From IMG/VR virus record IMGVR_UViG_3300021964_006474, positions 1 through 41,390 of that record: 41,390 nucleotides of DNA; one strand, given 5' to 3'. The notes under the pieces are model-generated. The model did no database searches. It was not told the origin of the DNA and saw only the letters and a program-made list of their open reading frames with translations. The position numbers and the translations under genes were made by a program. Origin of the DNA: a virus. Positions 10,901 to 18,607 of this stretch are shown here, piece by piece (positions within the stretch are counted from its first letter, which is position 1; every line of letters begins with the position of its first letter).

Positions 10901-13900
10901 CGACTTCGTCGTCATTAAGAAGTTGAATGAAGTCTACAGTCATAGCGTCTCTAGCGTTATATTCCTCAGCTAGATCATAAAAATGCTGAATTGCTTCCGC
11001 CATGCCCTCATCAGTTTCAAGATCAAAACGATCTCGCAAGTTAGCATTAACAAGGCTACGGCTTCTGTTGCGGCGATCTCTTTCAGCCCGTAAACGCTCC
11101 AAAGCCGCACGAATATCATCAAACTGCGGGTTGTCAGCCATAGCCTCAGCAGCAGCTTCAAACGCATTAATGTATTTATCTAAATCGTCATCATCTAGTG
11201 ACTGAACAAAATCTAAGGTCCTGCCGCCACCAGAAACTCTGTATTCTTCAGCCCGCTCACGGAACTCTTGAAGAACTCGTGCAAACTCGTCCATTATGTT
11301 TTCAGGATCGTCATCATCTCTACGTGGGAAGAGATCGCCTCTGTCTACAGGCTGATTGGGGTCAAGCCCACGACGCCTAATTTCTGCTTCAAGTAATCTC
11401 TTGTATTCGCCACGACGAACATCACCGTCAAAACGGTCTTCTATGCTCTGATACTGTCTCAACAACTCGTCATCAGACAACTCTCTGACACGGCGTCTGT
11501 CTTCACGGCGCTCTTCATCAGTAGGAGGTTCACCGGGACGACGAGGCGCCCTTGGAAGAACATCCCTATCACGATCCCGACTATCAGGGCCATCACCCGG
11601 CACACCCGGCGCTCTAGGACGACGAGGAGGACGAGGACCACCAGGGCCACCCTCATCACCCGGAACGGCATCTTGGCGACGACCAGCACGCTCACGCTCA
11701 AAGTCTTCATTCCAAAGACCCAAGAAACGCAGAATCAACTCTCTCAAGAAGCCAAGAATACCATCCTGCCGACTCCGCTGCTCAGGAGTACGAGGAGGAT
11801 TATCAGACAAACGCCCAGCCTCAGTATTCGCAGCCTTCTCAACAGCCTTATACGCCTTACGAATCTCATCCAAATTAGCGTTAGCCAAATCCTGATCATT
11901 CATAACATCACGAAGATTCTGAAGCGCCGCCTCCAAAGCCTCACCCTCAAGCAACTGACGCTCTTCAGGAGTCAAATCAACATCACGCTGAGCCTCACCA
12001 AGCGTGCGACCCAACTTACCGCCTTCAACACCCTCAGTCTTCTCAAACACCCTACCCAAATCACCAGTAGCAGCATCAAGAGTACGAATAGCATCATCAA
12101 GCTTCTCTGCCGTCTCAGGCTTCAAATTGCTTCGACCATCACCCGGACTCGTGTCCAACCGGCGACGACGCCGCCGTTCCATAGCGTCTTCAAGACGGGT
12201 ACCCAAATCAACAAGGTTATTAACAATCTGACGTGGAAGAGAATAACCACAGTTGCTAGCAAACTGGTTAGAGAACCGACCGCCATAACGAGTGCCAGGA
12301 GGACAACGATATCTACCCAAGTTACCATCAAACACCGCACGGCTACGGCCACCAACAGCACGACCACCACGCCCGATCCGGCGACCCAAACCACGACCTC
12401 TAGGAGCCTTAAAATCAATCTCAGTCAAAGACGTAAACGCTTCAATCTTACTATTGACAGACATGTGATAATACTTCGCATCAAGCACATCAGTAAAGTC
12501 AGTAGCAACAGGTACTGACTTCTGAGAGAAAGTAAACGGTGAACCACTCTTCTCTTCCGCACCTCCCTCAGCAACAATCTCATAAATTGGAGCATCTTTG
12601 GCACGACGTGGCGCAGAACGAGACAAGAACGTTTCATAAACCCAACGAGGCACTGTTTCAGTCTTGCCACCAGCCGTAGCAACCTTAATCAAGTCGTTCT
12701 TGCCCTCAGCAACTTCAAAGCCGGTCTCGGTCACTTCACCAAACTCCACAGTAAACCGGCCATCAGAACCGTCGGCCCATGCCCGAACAGCAGCAGAAGG
12801 ATCAGGCAAATCAGCGCTTCGGCTTATACCAGTAGCAAACGAACGAATTAGCCCTGACCGTTCCGCATCAGAAATTTCTCCACCAACACGACTGATCTGG
12901 ACAGCGCCAGCATCAGGGATAGAAACAAACACGTTACGCAAATTTGTGCTGAACGCAGGAACAGTAGAAGCACCAATCTGACCTGCCTCATATCTTTCAA
13001 TAAGGCTACCGTCAGCCATGTCATCAAACTCGTTAAGTTTACCAAGCGCTTCAATTGAAACAACAGGCTCTAAAATCACACCATCACGGCGAACAACTTT
13101 AGTTGGGAAATCTTCTGCCTCATAGCGTGTCAACACCAAATCAATAGACGTTTGTGCCCGGGTAGGGCTACCCTTCTTGGGCGCAGCAGGAATCTGAGCT
13201 GCACGAATAATATCTACAGCACTGTCGTTGTTGCGAAGGTCGCCAATTTCATTAACTAAACCTGCAGTGTTGGCCAAACGAGAAAGTCGATTGTTTGCTT
13301 CAGCAGTAGGCGAACCCGGTCCAATACTAGCAATACCCAAAATCTGTGCACCACATGTCGAAAACTCGGAGTTAGTAAATGTGCCACCCTTCTCAAAGCC
13401 TGGAGGACAACGGAACTTGTTACGAGCACCACGCCCTGTGCTTCGCAGGATACGACCGCCACGAGCATTAGGAATATTCGGAACGCCAGGAGTCAGCGTT
13501 TCATAAATCTGAGAGCGGATAGGGCTACGAATATCAGACAAATCGCCCGGAAGAATAATACTGCCCGCAGCCTGCGCAGCCTGACCCAAACGGCTAGAAG
13601 CACCAAACGCACCAACACGCTTAACTTCGTTACCAGCAAACAAAGGCAACCGCTCCGAATGCTGCAAGAACATCGCAGCCTTCATCTCCACAGCATTCTT
13701 ACGACCAGCAATAGGCTGCACAAGAATACCGCCAAACTCACGAGACTCACGAATCGTCATACGCAACGAAGTAACTTCAGTTAAAGGTGAAATGCCAGTC
13801 AAAGACTTCTTGCCTGCAGAACGAACACGACGAGTCACCGAACGGCCACGACGCTTACGTTTGCCTTTACCTCTACCACGCTTGCCCTTGCCCTCGTTGG

Positions 13901-14141
13901 GCCACTTGCCAGTCAACTCGTGGTGAAGCCAAGCACAAATACGCTGAGGCTTACCACCAAACTGCGGCTTATCCATAAGGATAACAACACAACGACGGAA
14001 GCCACCCGGCTTCTTCATAATCGGACGCCAATACTTGAGAAGGTCCTCAAGATTACCACGACGAGGACCACGCCCTCGTGTAAGGCTAGTCAAAGCATCA
14101 GCGTTTGGCCCAATCTCAGGTGCTTTAAACTCAATCGTCAT
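4938..14141 (-). CDS. Giant multidomain protein, 3067 aa, with C-terminal kinase-like domain
   Basis: The gene fills 9.2 kb of the head operon. The N-terminal third is Arg/Gly-rich and has two copies of a motif RCPPG-x3-GG-x-F-x7-CG, near residues 244 and 611. Residues about 830-1650 are strongly charged and Pro/Arg-rich. They hold at least four units of roughly 100 residues marked by a GGG-T-x-D/N-F segment and an SDDEL/DDDDL segment (near 970, 1065, 1150 and 1260). Around 2230-2370 is a beta-rich domain with VVWPRIGF, possibly GNAT-like but uncertain. Residues about 2740-2900 resemble a HipA/PI3-4-kinase-type fold: Lys in IVKFNDG (about 2750), GLIANSDRHDGNWM (about 2855) and PIDMGLA (about 2884). 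Such multidomain phage proteins can be packaged and injected ('polyvalent' proteins), but that is inference here. Confidence 0.85.
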   Translation of the reverse strand: MTIEFKAPEIGPNADALTSLTRGRGPRRGNLEDLLKYWRPIMKKPGGFRRCVVILMDKPQFGGKPQRICAWLHHELTGKWPNEGKGKRGRGKGKRKRRGRSVTRRVRSAGKKSLTGISPLTEVTSLRMTIRESREFGGILVQPIAGRKNAVEMKAAMFLQHSERLPLFAGNEVKRVGAFGASSRLGQAAQAAGSIILPGDLSDIRSPIRSQIYETLTPGVPNIPNARGGRILRSTGRGARNKFRCPPGFEKGGTFTNSEFSTCGAQILGIASIGPGSPTAEANNRLSRLANTAGLVNEIGDLRNNDSAVDIIRAAQIPAAPKKGSPTRAQTSIDLVLTRYEAEDFPTKVVRRDGVILEPVVSIEALGKLNEFDDMADGSLIERYEAGQIGASTVPAFSTNLRNVFVSIPDAGAVQISRVGGEISDAERSGLIRSFATGISRSADLPDPSAAVRAWADGSDGRFTVEFGEVTETGFEVAEGKNDLIKVATAGGKTETVPRWVYETFLSRSAPRRAKDAPIYEIVAEGGAEEKSGSPFTFSQKSVPVATDFTDVLDAKYYHMSVNSKIEAFTSLTEIDFKAPRGRGLGRRIGRGGRAVGGRSRAVFDGNLGRYRCPPGTRYGGRFSNQFASNCGYSLPRQIVNNLVDLGTRLEDAMERRRRRRLDTSPGDGRSNLKPETAEKLDDAIRTLDAATGDLGRVFEKTEGVEGGKLGRTLGEAQRDVDLTPEERQLLEGEALEAALQNLRDVMNDQDLANANLDEIRKAYKAVEKAANTEAGRLSDNPPRTPEQRSRQDGILGFLRELILRFLGLWNEDFERERAGRRQDAVPGDEGGPGGPRPPRRPRAPGVPGDGPDSRDRDRDVLPRAPRRPGEPPTDEERREDRRRVRELSDDELLRQYQSIEDRFDGDVRRGEYKRLLEAEIRRRGLDPNQPVDRGDLFPRRDDDDPENIMDEFARVLQEFRERAEEYRVSGGGRTLDFVQSLDDDDLDKYINAFEAAAEAMADNPQFDDIRAALERLRAERDRRNRSRSLVNANLRDRFDLETDEGMAEAIQHFYDLAEEYNARDAMTVDFIQLLNDDEVAFFQDVFDQALIQFPEVAQRDNAFMKIAARLADERDRRDRLNKVPASEIKPEDYQRVLAEMEAHMERYRVAGGGMTLDFFNAISDDDLIKYRRAVREGIDANAVPADEIGNLQELLKRMDNEFDRRFQGPGKRPRIESEENNIKDKFDLDENADLFAVIAEFEKRAADFKVSGGGMTQNMLETLSDDELDVFFKAHLRLSDLYAAEGREGLEDLEELIGRLAGERDRRRLRQAVEIPRSDPDSRSLRNVNNRFPRNGLPGRAYWRDDDYNGTDAAELDRRFGDYYDADNNLNDRGREVNRRLRPSDPTDPNAGAGGAPEPPDPNDPDVLDRFSDDELKALIEAGDDLPFNLRRISDDDLNRVDRIAAEMALENRNAVNLRNYGAIAREYNALQDGTRDPNRLGVNVPGSASNRPQRLPQYRNDPGFNSLDRRSPASMPELDNLTPEQVDNLVGAAVREHQEVLQLLLNDVGDLQDGWNVADLEAAVFRAIEANPDQSRILSTRLQTFRELNQMVDGLRFVREEQAFDANDTAARVASDLDILQEYLPRLDANRREGIMGLRDNPDVALNRIGPDFDFLVDGAPSANRVVDEPEVDININRVDANYDDALNRFDADPDRFLSGLDLFSAEELLERFDARVGAGEGVDPQLRAAVKDRYADLLNINDGDVADLARRMANMDDAMLDDMSPRDRAIRQARLRAGNPAGGPPSRAAVEQADRLRAADQRRADADRGGAPSGGPFEFTEGMTSRERFDAVIDAADADPAGVRLQGYLENMSPEEFGRFEREYASLLAFAAQRDANGLSEDDVQRYFEYLGDAMDRERARRGNISRFQLDRDLQDRSDEALQAHIEHLRSNKVWGLDTLGRDVDELDALINRLQSEVEARRLRNLGSVTPDLVDQPRQGDAALRARIRNTIFAENMSADKIPELKGMLKNEMVMAEASTNEMLRYRERILNSTNLSDSQKDDLMRSWNGAMRIRGDRSFERNLPLNERSVEAIDRHLEYVQERLDNMDPNITDENGLRTLREELLDGRAVASARANLGDAVDNKPQLSDRWRNVARWNFLKARRQRQQKREQKIKDIAERRYSDREPPPWDIGGRDGLSAMTDAQVESRIRDAFLLGTDQPVQVGSVEINGETYTKQIIPTTDGRGDGVFISRDGANGKILQIDVQSSMKFQLLDSNGNVVAEETYSENDGGFRLGRMSRTITWDAAGNGKVKHNLLGTSRVINFEGQDISFAGGGFTEEMFNNNLLFYRNMGVNKVKVGAVDDGRVVWPRIGFRDDNPNHIRNLNEQMVEVLRDYNGYKEAKRTGIEPTLKQRTAKALIQDDVRAERIEAMVEPLLNVENLPQFMASMDADDVNELPDMHDFMLALEGEGIRNSVAFQMFRGGGVYIGTEQADDPANNIGALDADMVDQLLADDPELAGLRLPNPFRGTTFSDGTWDITDILSDADNDPRQVTPDLIDRYDSPPEPSIPSIPSVPSGPPPRQKAASASQRMNPEISVTDQRPVPIVPDGANGINTVDDALAYLADSNNKVSDIPSSMVNQVLLKMSNVSRMNRLDNRSDRQIREALEAGEMRGLADLGITLSTMSDSDLRRLYSIRQNLGSEIDNAFIRQVDREHRNLIDGTRSPDRLGDLRFTILGSPSAGVNNNDPGFNGTQILRDNETGNTFIVKFNDGRAYGVDESGAELIGRALGVRMGFAMGQMRIDGPVNDNINPNYVANQEARGLIGEALHNVIPDGADPDSIQVGVEVGPDGLVGATGELLDDMTHMALLDGLIANSDRHDGNWMSYIDADGNRRIVPIDMGLAMRGRQLSEEYGYGRGHNDGDWFFMEGLSPEDQLRAWANDGWGGRINDAVDGDANRAVPDRAVSGVMRGLRDAVAGNAERRKEVAESFDRALERLRAAHQAEDIRGVIGDIRNEHGGLDSEGWKRSEDMFLERYGWLIDSDVDGDQLIDILLTADDNFFRHRDWVNPRLRFDQGESAARL

Positions 14142-14310
14142 CCGAATCCCCAGCGGTTTCTAAGGGACTAAAGACATGCTCTAATCCATCTCTGTACAGG
14201 TATTCTACCTCGTTATCTCTAACGTGGTAGCCAAGAACAGCGTAAGCTCCTAATTCTGCTAAAGTTTGATTAGCAGCAGCAATCCTTTGTGTTACTTGGC
14301 TAGGTTGCAT
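14131..14310 (-). CDS. Small hypothetical protein, 59 aa
   Basis: The ATG at 14310 is preceded by AGGAGG at a spacing of 10 nt. The frame reads MQPSQVTQRIAAANQTLAEL onward without interruption and ends at a TGA that overlaps the start of the giant gene by 11 bp. The C-terminus is acidic (ETAGDSDDD). Strong Shine-Dalgarno, tight packing and stop/start overlap make it real, although it is under 60 residues. The function is unknown; it is probably translationally coupled to the giant gene. Confidence 0.75.
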   Translation of the reverse strand: MQPSQVTQRIAAANQTLAELGAYAVLGYHVRDNEVEYLYRDGLEHVFSPLETAGDSDDD

Positions 14311-14331
14311 GATACTATGCCTCCTAGAATA

Positions 14332-16143
14332 TCAGATAGAATCGTCTTCCAACAGGCTGTTGAATTCTTCCATCGCCTTAAGAATGTCTTCGTCTAGCGC
14401 TTTCTCTTCAGCGTCAGCAGCAGGTGCTGCAGGAGCAGGCGATCCGCCGCTAGCAAAATCAGCAGGAATCATATCTTCCAACTTCAGTTCCTTAGCACGC
14501 TTCATGATATGCGTCTTAGCCGCTTCTTGATCAGCCGCACGACCCACCGCTTGGATAGCGTTGCTCAGGTCAGCCTCATCAGCAATCGGGAAAGAACCAT
14601 CAGGAAGAGCCTCACCTGACTCAGCCATGGCCTCACGCTGTTCACGAGAGTACATCCGCTTGATCTCAAGCTCGGCCTCAATAGCCTTAATCTCTTCCTC
14701 TTCAGAAAGCTCATATGAACCCTCAGCATCATAATCGTACTCATCGTAGCCTAGCACCTTACCATCAGCAGCAATAAACACGTCGTAGCTCTTCTCTTCA
14801 GCATCAAGCTCAACTACGTACACATCTTCATCTGCGAAGATGTCAACAGTAACGCTCATGACCTCAGCCTTGATTCCCAGCTCGCTAATAGCGTCACGTG
14901 CCGTAGCTTCAGCATCAGACTTAGAAACAATCTCAATGGCTTCAGCTGACTTGCCTTCAATAGCGCTCTGATCCAAACGCAGCCAACCAAGCTCCTCGCC
15001 GTCGCCGGTCAGGAACACTTCAATAAAGGAACCGTCAGCCCGCTTGACATCGACAACGAATACGTCGTCACCGGCTGAGTAGCCTGAGCCAATAATTTCA
15101 GAACCCTCATAAGCTGACTTGACCTGACTTTCAATGTCAGCAAGCCCTGGAAGGCCATCTTCAGGAGCGCAGCCGCCTGTGCAGAACTCGCAAGGCTGTT
15201 CAACTGACTTGCGCTGGAAACCACAGAGGAACTCTTCTTCTGACTTCATCATGCCACCAGGGGCAGCAGCCGGAGCGGGAGCAGGAGCAGCCGGAGCGGG
15301 GGCAGGGGCCGGAGTAGGAGCCGGTGCCTCAGCAGGCTTGCTAAGCTTCATCCAATCATCGTGGGTTGCGCAAGGCATAAACTTTTCGCCTGCACGATGA
15401 ACACCCTGACAACCTAGCGCTGCAGCACGCTCAAGGGCTTCAGCCTCTGAATCAAACATGTCTTCCATGCCGTCTTCAGCCTTTTCATCCATGTGCTGGC
15501 CCTTACGCATTGCTGTCAACTCAAGGGGGCTGCGGCGACGGTAACGACGACCGTACCCCTTGCCGGTGCCTTCTTCGTAGACATCAACAGCCTCAAACGC
15601 TTCTTTAGCGTCTTCGTCTAAACCGTCATAGTCTTCTGATGAAACAAGCTCACCAGCATCCACCATTTCCTTGAACCGGCTATCGGTCAGGAACATGGAA
15701 GGCTTTTCATCATCAGGGGCACGCATCTGCGACATGAGCGCAGCGGCCTTTTCTGAGATAGGATCAGCATCTGACTTTTCTTCCACGGCTTCTTCAACCG
15801 CATCTTCAACGACCTCTTCAACAATGTCTTCAGCGTCGTCATCATCTTCATCAGACTTAAAACGGAACACCCAGCCCATAGGCTCCTTGCTCTTCTCGTC
15901 CATGACCTGAACCATCTCATAGCCCTTCTGCTCATCAGCATCAAGAGACATGAAAGCTTCTTCGCTAAGCAAATCGCCAACTTCCATTGACTCCTTGAAA
16001 CGAATGTCAGTCATAAACACAGACGGTGCGTTCTTCTTCATATCATGCATAGCCTTCTCTTCGGCAGACATGCTTTCCCCAGAATCAATGACTTCGCTCA
16101 AAGCTTCCATCTTCTGAAGGTCTTCATTAAGGTTATCACTCAT
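14332..16143 (-). CDS. Large acidic head-operon protein with Cys motifs, PepSY-like and DUF6582-like modules
   Basis: The product has 603 residues and is highly acidic. Two related N-terminal units (FMTDIRFKESMEVGDLLSEE and FLTDSRFKEMVDAGELVSSE, about 120 residues apart) flank an acidic, Val/Ala/Glu-rich linker. Next come LGCQGVH...FMPCATHDDW, the C-x3-H-x8-C motif shared with two neighbouring proteins, a Pro/Ala linker (APAPTPAPAPAP), a Cys cluster (CGFQRKSVEQPCEFCTGGC), and a beta domain with a PepSY-like look (VYVVELDAEEKSYDVFIAAD). The C-terminal module ALPDGSFPIADEADLSNAIQ resembles DUF6582. The start has AGGAG four nt upstream. Acidity and position between protease and capsid fit a scaffold or virion-associated role; this is inference. 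Confidence 0.82.
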   Translation of the reverse strand: MSDNLNEDLQKMEALSEVIDSGESMSAEEKAMHDMKKNAPSVFMTDIRFKESMEVGDLLSEEAFMSLDADEQKGYEMVQVMDEKSKEPMGWVFRFKSDEDDDDAEDIVEEVVEDAVEEAVEEKSDADPISEKAAALMSQMRAPDDEKPSMFLTDSRFKEMVDAGELVSSEDYDGLDEDAKEAFEAVDVYEEGTGKGYGRRYRRRSPLELTAMRKGQHMDEKAEDGMEDMFDSEAEALERAAALGCQGVHRAGEKFMPCATHDDWMKLSKPAEAPAPTPAPAPAPAAPAPAPAAAPGGMMKSEEEFLCGFQRKSVEQPCEFCTGGCAPEDGLPGLADIESQVKSAYEGSEIIGSGYSAGDDVFVVDVKRADGSFIEVFLTGDGEELGWLRLDQSAIEGKSAEAIEIVSKSDAEATARDAISELGIKAEVMSVTVDIFADEDVYVVELDAEEKSYDVFIAADGKVLGYDEYDYDAEGSYELSEEEEIKAIEAELEIKRMYSREQREAMAESGEALPDGSFPIADEADLSNAIQAVGRAADQEAAKTHIMKRAKELKLEDMIPADFASGGSPAPAAPAADAEEKALDEDILKAMEEFNSLLEDDSI

Positions 16144-16173
16144 TTTTACTCCTGTATCCTTATAGAGAATATC

Positions 16174-17736
16174 TTACTGAACACCCTCGGTGGTGTCAAT
16201 CGGTCTTGTTACGGTTACCTCAGGCTCAAACGCTAATCCCGCAAGAGACACAGCGACTTTTTCCATCAGTTCTTCTTCTTCAAGCTCTGTCGTAAAGTGG
16301 ACATCAACGCCATCTTCTGACTTAAACGAGAACACAGGCAGGTCAGACATAGCGCCGTTAACAGCCAGTGCTTCTTTCTCTGAACACTTGACATGGACAA
16401 CAAAGCCTGAAGTGACCTTCTCGCCTTGCTCGCCAGGACGAGACATCGGGGCCTCAGTCAAGAAATCTTCGACCGCACCGATCAGAGTCAACGTGGCCTC
16501 ACGCAAATCACCAGCACCACGAAGCTTCAACATCTCATTGTAAGCCATAAGCAGCAGAGCCATGGGGTCCTTAAGATACTCAGGCTTCTTGCTGGGCATC
16601 ATGTGTCCCTTTTCTTCAGTTCCACAAGAACACCCTGCAGCCTTTGCTTCTTCAACCTCAACCCCAGCAAGGTAGTTGTTATGCGAGTTGATGTTAGCAT
16701 TACCATCAAACTTTTTAAGTGCTTCTAAATACTCTTCATGCGTTTCACACGGCATGTAACCACCGCCATGAGAGTGATAACCAGAGCAACCAAAGGTCTT
16801 AGCCCACGCAAGAGCAATATCCGGGGTAGCCCACGAACCCTGCTCATCATCAGCGTCTCTCACGCCTGCAGGCTCTTCAGCATCTTTTTCGTCAGTGTCT
16901 TTAATCATCATTGAAGGGGGTGCCTCCTCCCCTACCGGGGTGTAGCTTGTTGTGGGCTTTACACGTGTAGGCCGACCAACCTGAACCTGACCATTTTCAA
17001 CAGAAATAGTGGCGCTCCATGTCATGTCTTCACCTGTCTGGAATACAACGTTGTTGCCGTCCATTTCAATAATCTGAACGGGCTTACGCAAAGCCTGAGA
17101 CAGCATCCGTCCCAAACGCTCTGACATTGCATCCATCGTACTAGCAGGGCCGTCTTTGTCTTCATCCTCAACATAGTAGCCTTTGGATGCCTTGCCCTTT
17201 TCATCATCTTTAACAGAAATCGTTGCGGTCAACTGATTCGCTCCATGCAGAACAGGAGAAATTTCGTACAACTCTACCTCTTTGAGAATGTTAGCCTGCT
17301 TAACTGCATCAAAATCTGCAGTAATGGTCTTGTAACCAATTGACCACTCCTGTTCATTGCCGTAAAATGCCACATTAGCAAATGCCTCACGGCCACGTTC
17401 AGTATTAAGGTTGAACTGAACCTTAGCAAACAAGCCACCAACATTAGCCTGCTTCATCTTTTCAGGCAGGCGTGGATCAGTCTTTGGGACTTCATAAATC
17501 TCTAGAACCTTACCGATGGGCTGATTCCAATCGTGGCCCCAAACAACCCGTGGTTTGCGTCGCTTTAGAGACCCGTTAAACGCACCTGCGATAACGATGT
17601 CGCCAACAGAATCTTTATTTCCAATACCTGACACAAAGGCTTCAACGATGCCTTGAGCCTTGTCGATACCAATCTGGCCTGAAATAGCCTTGAATTGGGT
17701 GTCGTGCTCGGTGTCATTTAGTTCTGCAACAGTCAT
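16174..17736 (-). CDS. HK97-type prohead protease with C-terminal extension
   Basis: The first 190 or so residues match the HK97 prohead protease family (peptidase S78), which cuts the capsid scaffold domain during head maturation. The likely catalytic residues are His68 in VVWGHDWNQPIGKV, Ser132 in EQEWSIGYKT, and a Glu in LKEVELYEISPVLHGAN (153-158). Family members are usually about 200-250 residues; this protein has 520. The extension carries a FGCSGYH...YMPCETHEEY motif (C-x3-H-x8-C) like that of two other head-operon proteins, a CSCGTEEKGH segment, and a helical/acidic C-terminus. AGGAG lies 4 nt before the ATG. The gene follows MuF and portal in the usual order. Confidence 0.9.
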   Translation of the reverse strand: MTVAELNDTEHDTQFKAISGQIGIDKAQGIVEAFVSGIGNKDSVGDIVIAGAFNGSLKRRKPRVVWGHDWNQPIGKVLEIYEVPKTDPRLPEKMKQANVGGLFAKVQFNLNTERGREAFANVAFYGNEQEWSIGYKTITADFDAVKQANILKEVELYEISPVLHGANQLTATISVKDDEKGKASKGYYVEDEDKDGPASTMDAMSERLGRMLSQALRKPVQIIEMDGNNVVFQTGEDMTWSATISVENGQVQVGRPTRVKPTTSYTPVGEEAPPSMMIKDTDEKDAEEPAGVRDADDEQGSWATPDIALAWAKTFGCSGYHSHGGGYMPCETHEEYLEALKKFDGNANINSHNNYLAGVEVEEAKAAGCSCGTEEKGHMMPSKKPEYLKDPMALLLMAYNEMLKLRGAGDLREATLTLIGAVEDFLTEAPMSRPGEQGEKVTSGFVVHVKCSEKEALAVNGAMSDLPVFSFKSEDGVDVHFTTELEEEELMEKVAVSLAGLAFEPEVTVTRPIDTTEGVQ

Positions 17737-17803
17737 AACTCTCCTCTGAGGACTAGTCTCCTATGTTATATTGTACAGACCCAAGGGGGTGCCCAGCCGC
17801 TAC

Positions 17804-17825
17804 TATATATAAATACTTATATATA
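17804..17825. repeat. Perfect AT-only inverted repeat
   Basis: TATATATAA, a 4-bp spacer ATAC, then TTATATATA form a perfect 9-bp inverted repeat. It begins 3 bp beyond the MuF stop codon, in the 91-bp gap before the protease gene. No T-run follows, so it is not a classic terminator. It could be an RNA-processing hairpin or a protein-binding site. Confidence 0.6.
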
Positions 17826-17827
17826 AA

Positions 17828-18448
17828 CTACCTGCTGAAGCGCAGAATACAACGACAATTGATCGTCAAACCGGGCGGAGCCAAAGGGTCTTTCGGGAAT
17901 CGAATAGATACACCATTCACAAAAAACGGTGTACCGACAGCAACTTTTTCACCATGTAACTGCCTATGGGCAGACCTAACCCGCTCATCCATTAAAGATA
18001 CCCACTGTTTTTGTACAATTTGACCCGTTCTTTGCTCTTCCGCAACTGCCGAATCATACAAGCCTTGATTGTACGGCCCTAAAACAGCAGCATCAACAAT
18101 CAACTTTCGACGCTTTGTTCGAAGTTTATTGAAAATGGCTTTGATCAAAGAATACGCTAAAGCGATCTTTAAAGCGATATCAACATCACCATCATTCTCA
18201 TCAGTCAATTGTGCAGCAGTGACTAAAGCAGCCGCAACTTCTTCTTGCGTGGTTGTGTTAAAATTATTGACTGCTGCTAAGTGTTCAGATGTCGCTGCTT
18301 CTGACACTTGCTCAGAGACAGGAGCGCCATATCCTTCTTCAATATTGTCTTCAACCGCTTTACGATACGTGGCTGCCATAGAAGCCAACAACGCAATAGT
18401 TGACGGTGTAAGTAACGCCACAGGAATTGCAGAAAGAATTAGAGCCAC
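17828..18448 (-). CDS. MuF-like head morphogenesis protein
   Basis: The C-terminal half carries the Mu gpF-like minor head protein signature: WVSLMDERVRSAHRQLHGE, then FPKDPLAPPGLTINCRCILRF, the usual D-E/D-V-R...H and P...NCRC blocks. These proteins sit with the portal at the procapsid vertex. The listed start is GTG (18448), the only canonical start in frame, giving 206 residues, but no Shine-Dalgarno precedes it. The same frame is open for a further 53 codons upstream with protein-like sequence and reaches into the portal's 3' end, so the true protein is probably longer (see next entry). Between them lie several hydrophobic helices (ILSAIPVALLTPSTIALLAS). Confidence 0.82.
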   Translation of the reverse strand: MALILSAIPVALLTPSTIALLASMAATYRKAVEDNIEEGYGAPVSEQVSEAATSEHLAAVNNFNTTTQEEVAAALVTAAQLTDENDGDVDIALKIALAYSLIKAIFNKLRTKRRKLIVDAAVLGPYNQGLYDSAVAEEQRTGQIVQKQWVSLMDERVRSAHRQLHGEKVAVGTPFFVNGVSIRFPKDPLAPPGLTINCRCILRFSR

Positions 18449-18607
18449 AGAGCCACTCGCAATTGCGGCTTGGACAGCATCGCTATCTAACTCATCTAGA
18501 ACAGCCTGCTCTTGATCGTCAAAAACTTTGTCAAGTTCTGAGTTTAGTCTGTCTTCTAAAGAGCTGACTGTGTATAAAGTTTTAGTCTTCCAGTCGGAAG
18601 CGTTTAA
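18449..18607 (-). other. Probable in-frame N-terminal extension of the MuF gene without canonical start
   Basis: The MuF frame continues upstream of GTG 18448 as LNASDWKTKTLYTVSSLEDR and then SELDKVFDDQEQAVLDEL, which reads like a typical charged helical N-terminus. No ATG, GTG or TTG occurs before the first in-frame stop at 18661-18659. A GGAGGA in the portal's 3' end (18622-18617) is 9 nt from a TTA codon (18607-18605) that overlaps the portal's TAA stop. Non-canonical initiation, a -1 shift from the portal frame, or a sequence error could explain this. Confidence 0.5.

Noticed and set aside
11673-12518. Plus-strand frame of 281 codons
   Set aside because: It lies fully antisense to the giant gene, is Thr/Ser/Ile/Arg-rich in a codon-shadow manner, and has no ribosome site or known motif.
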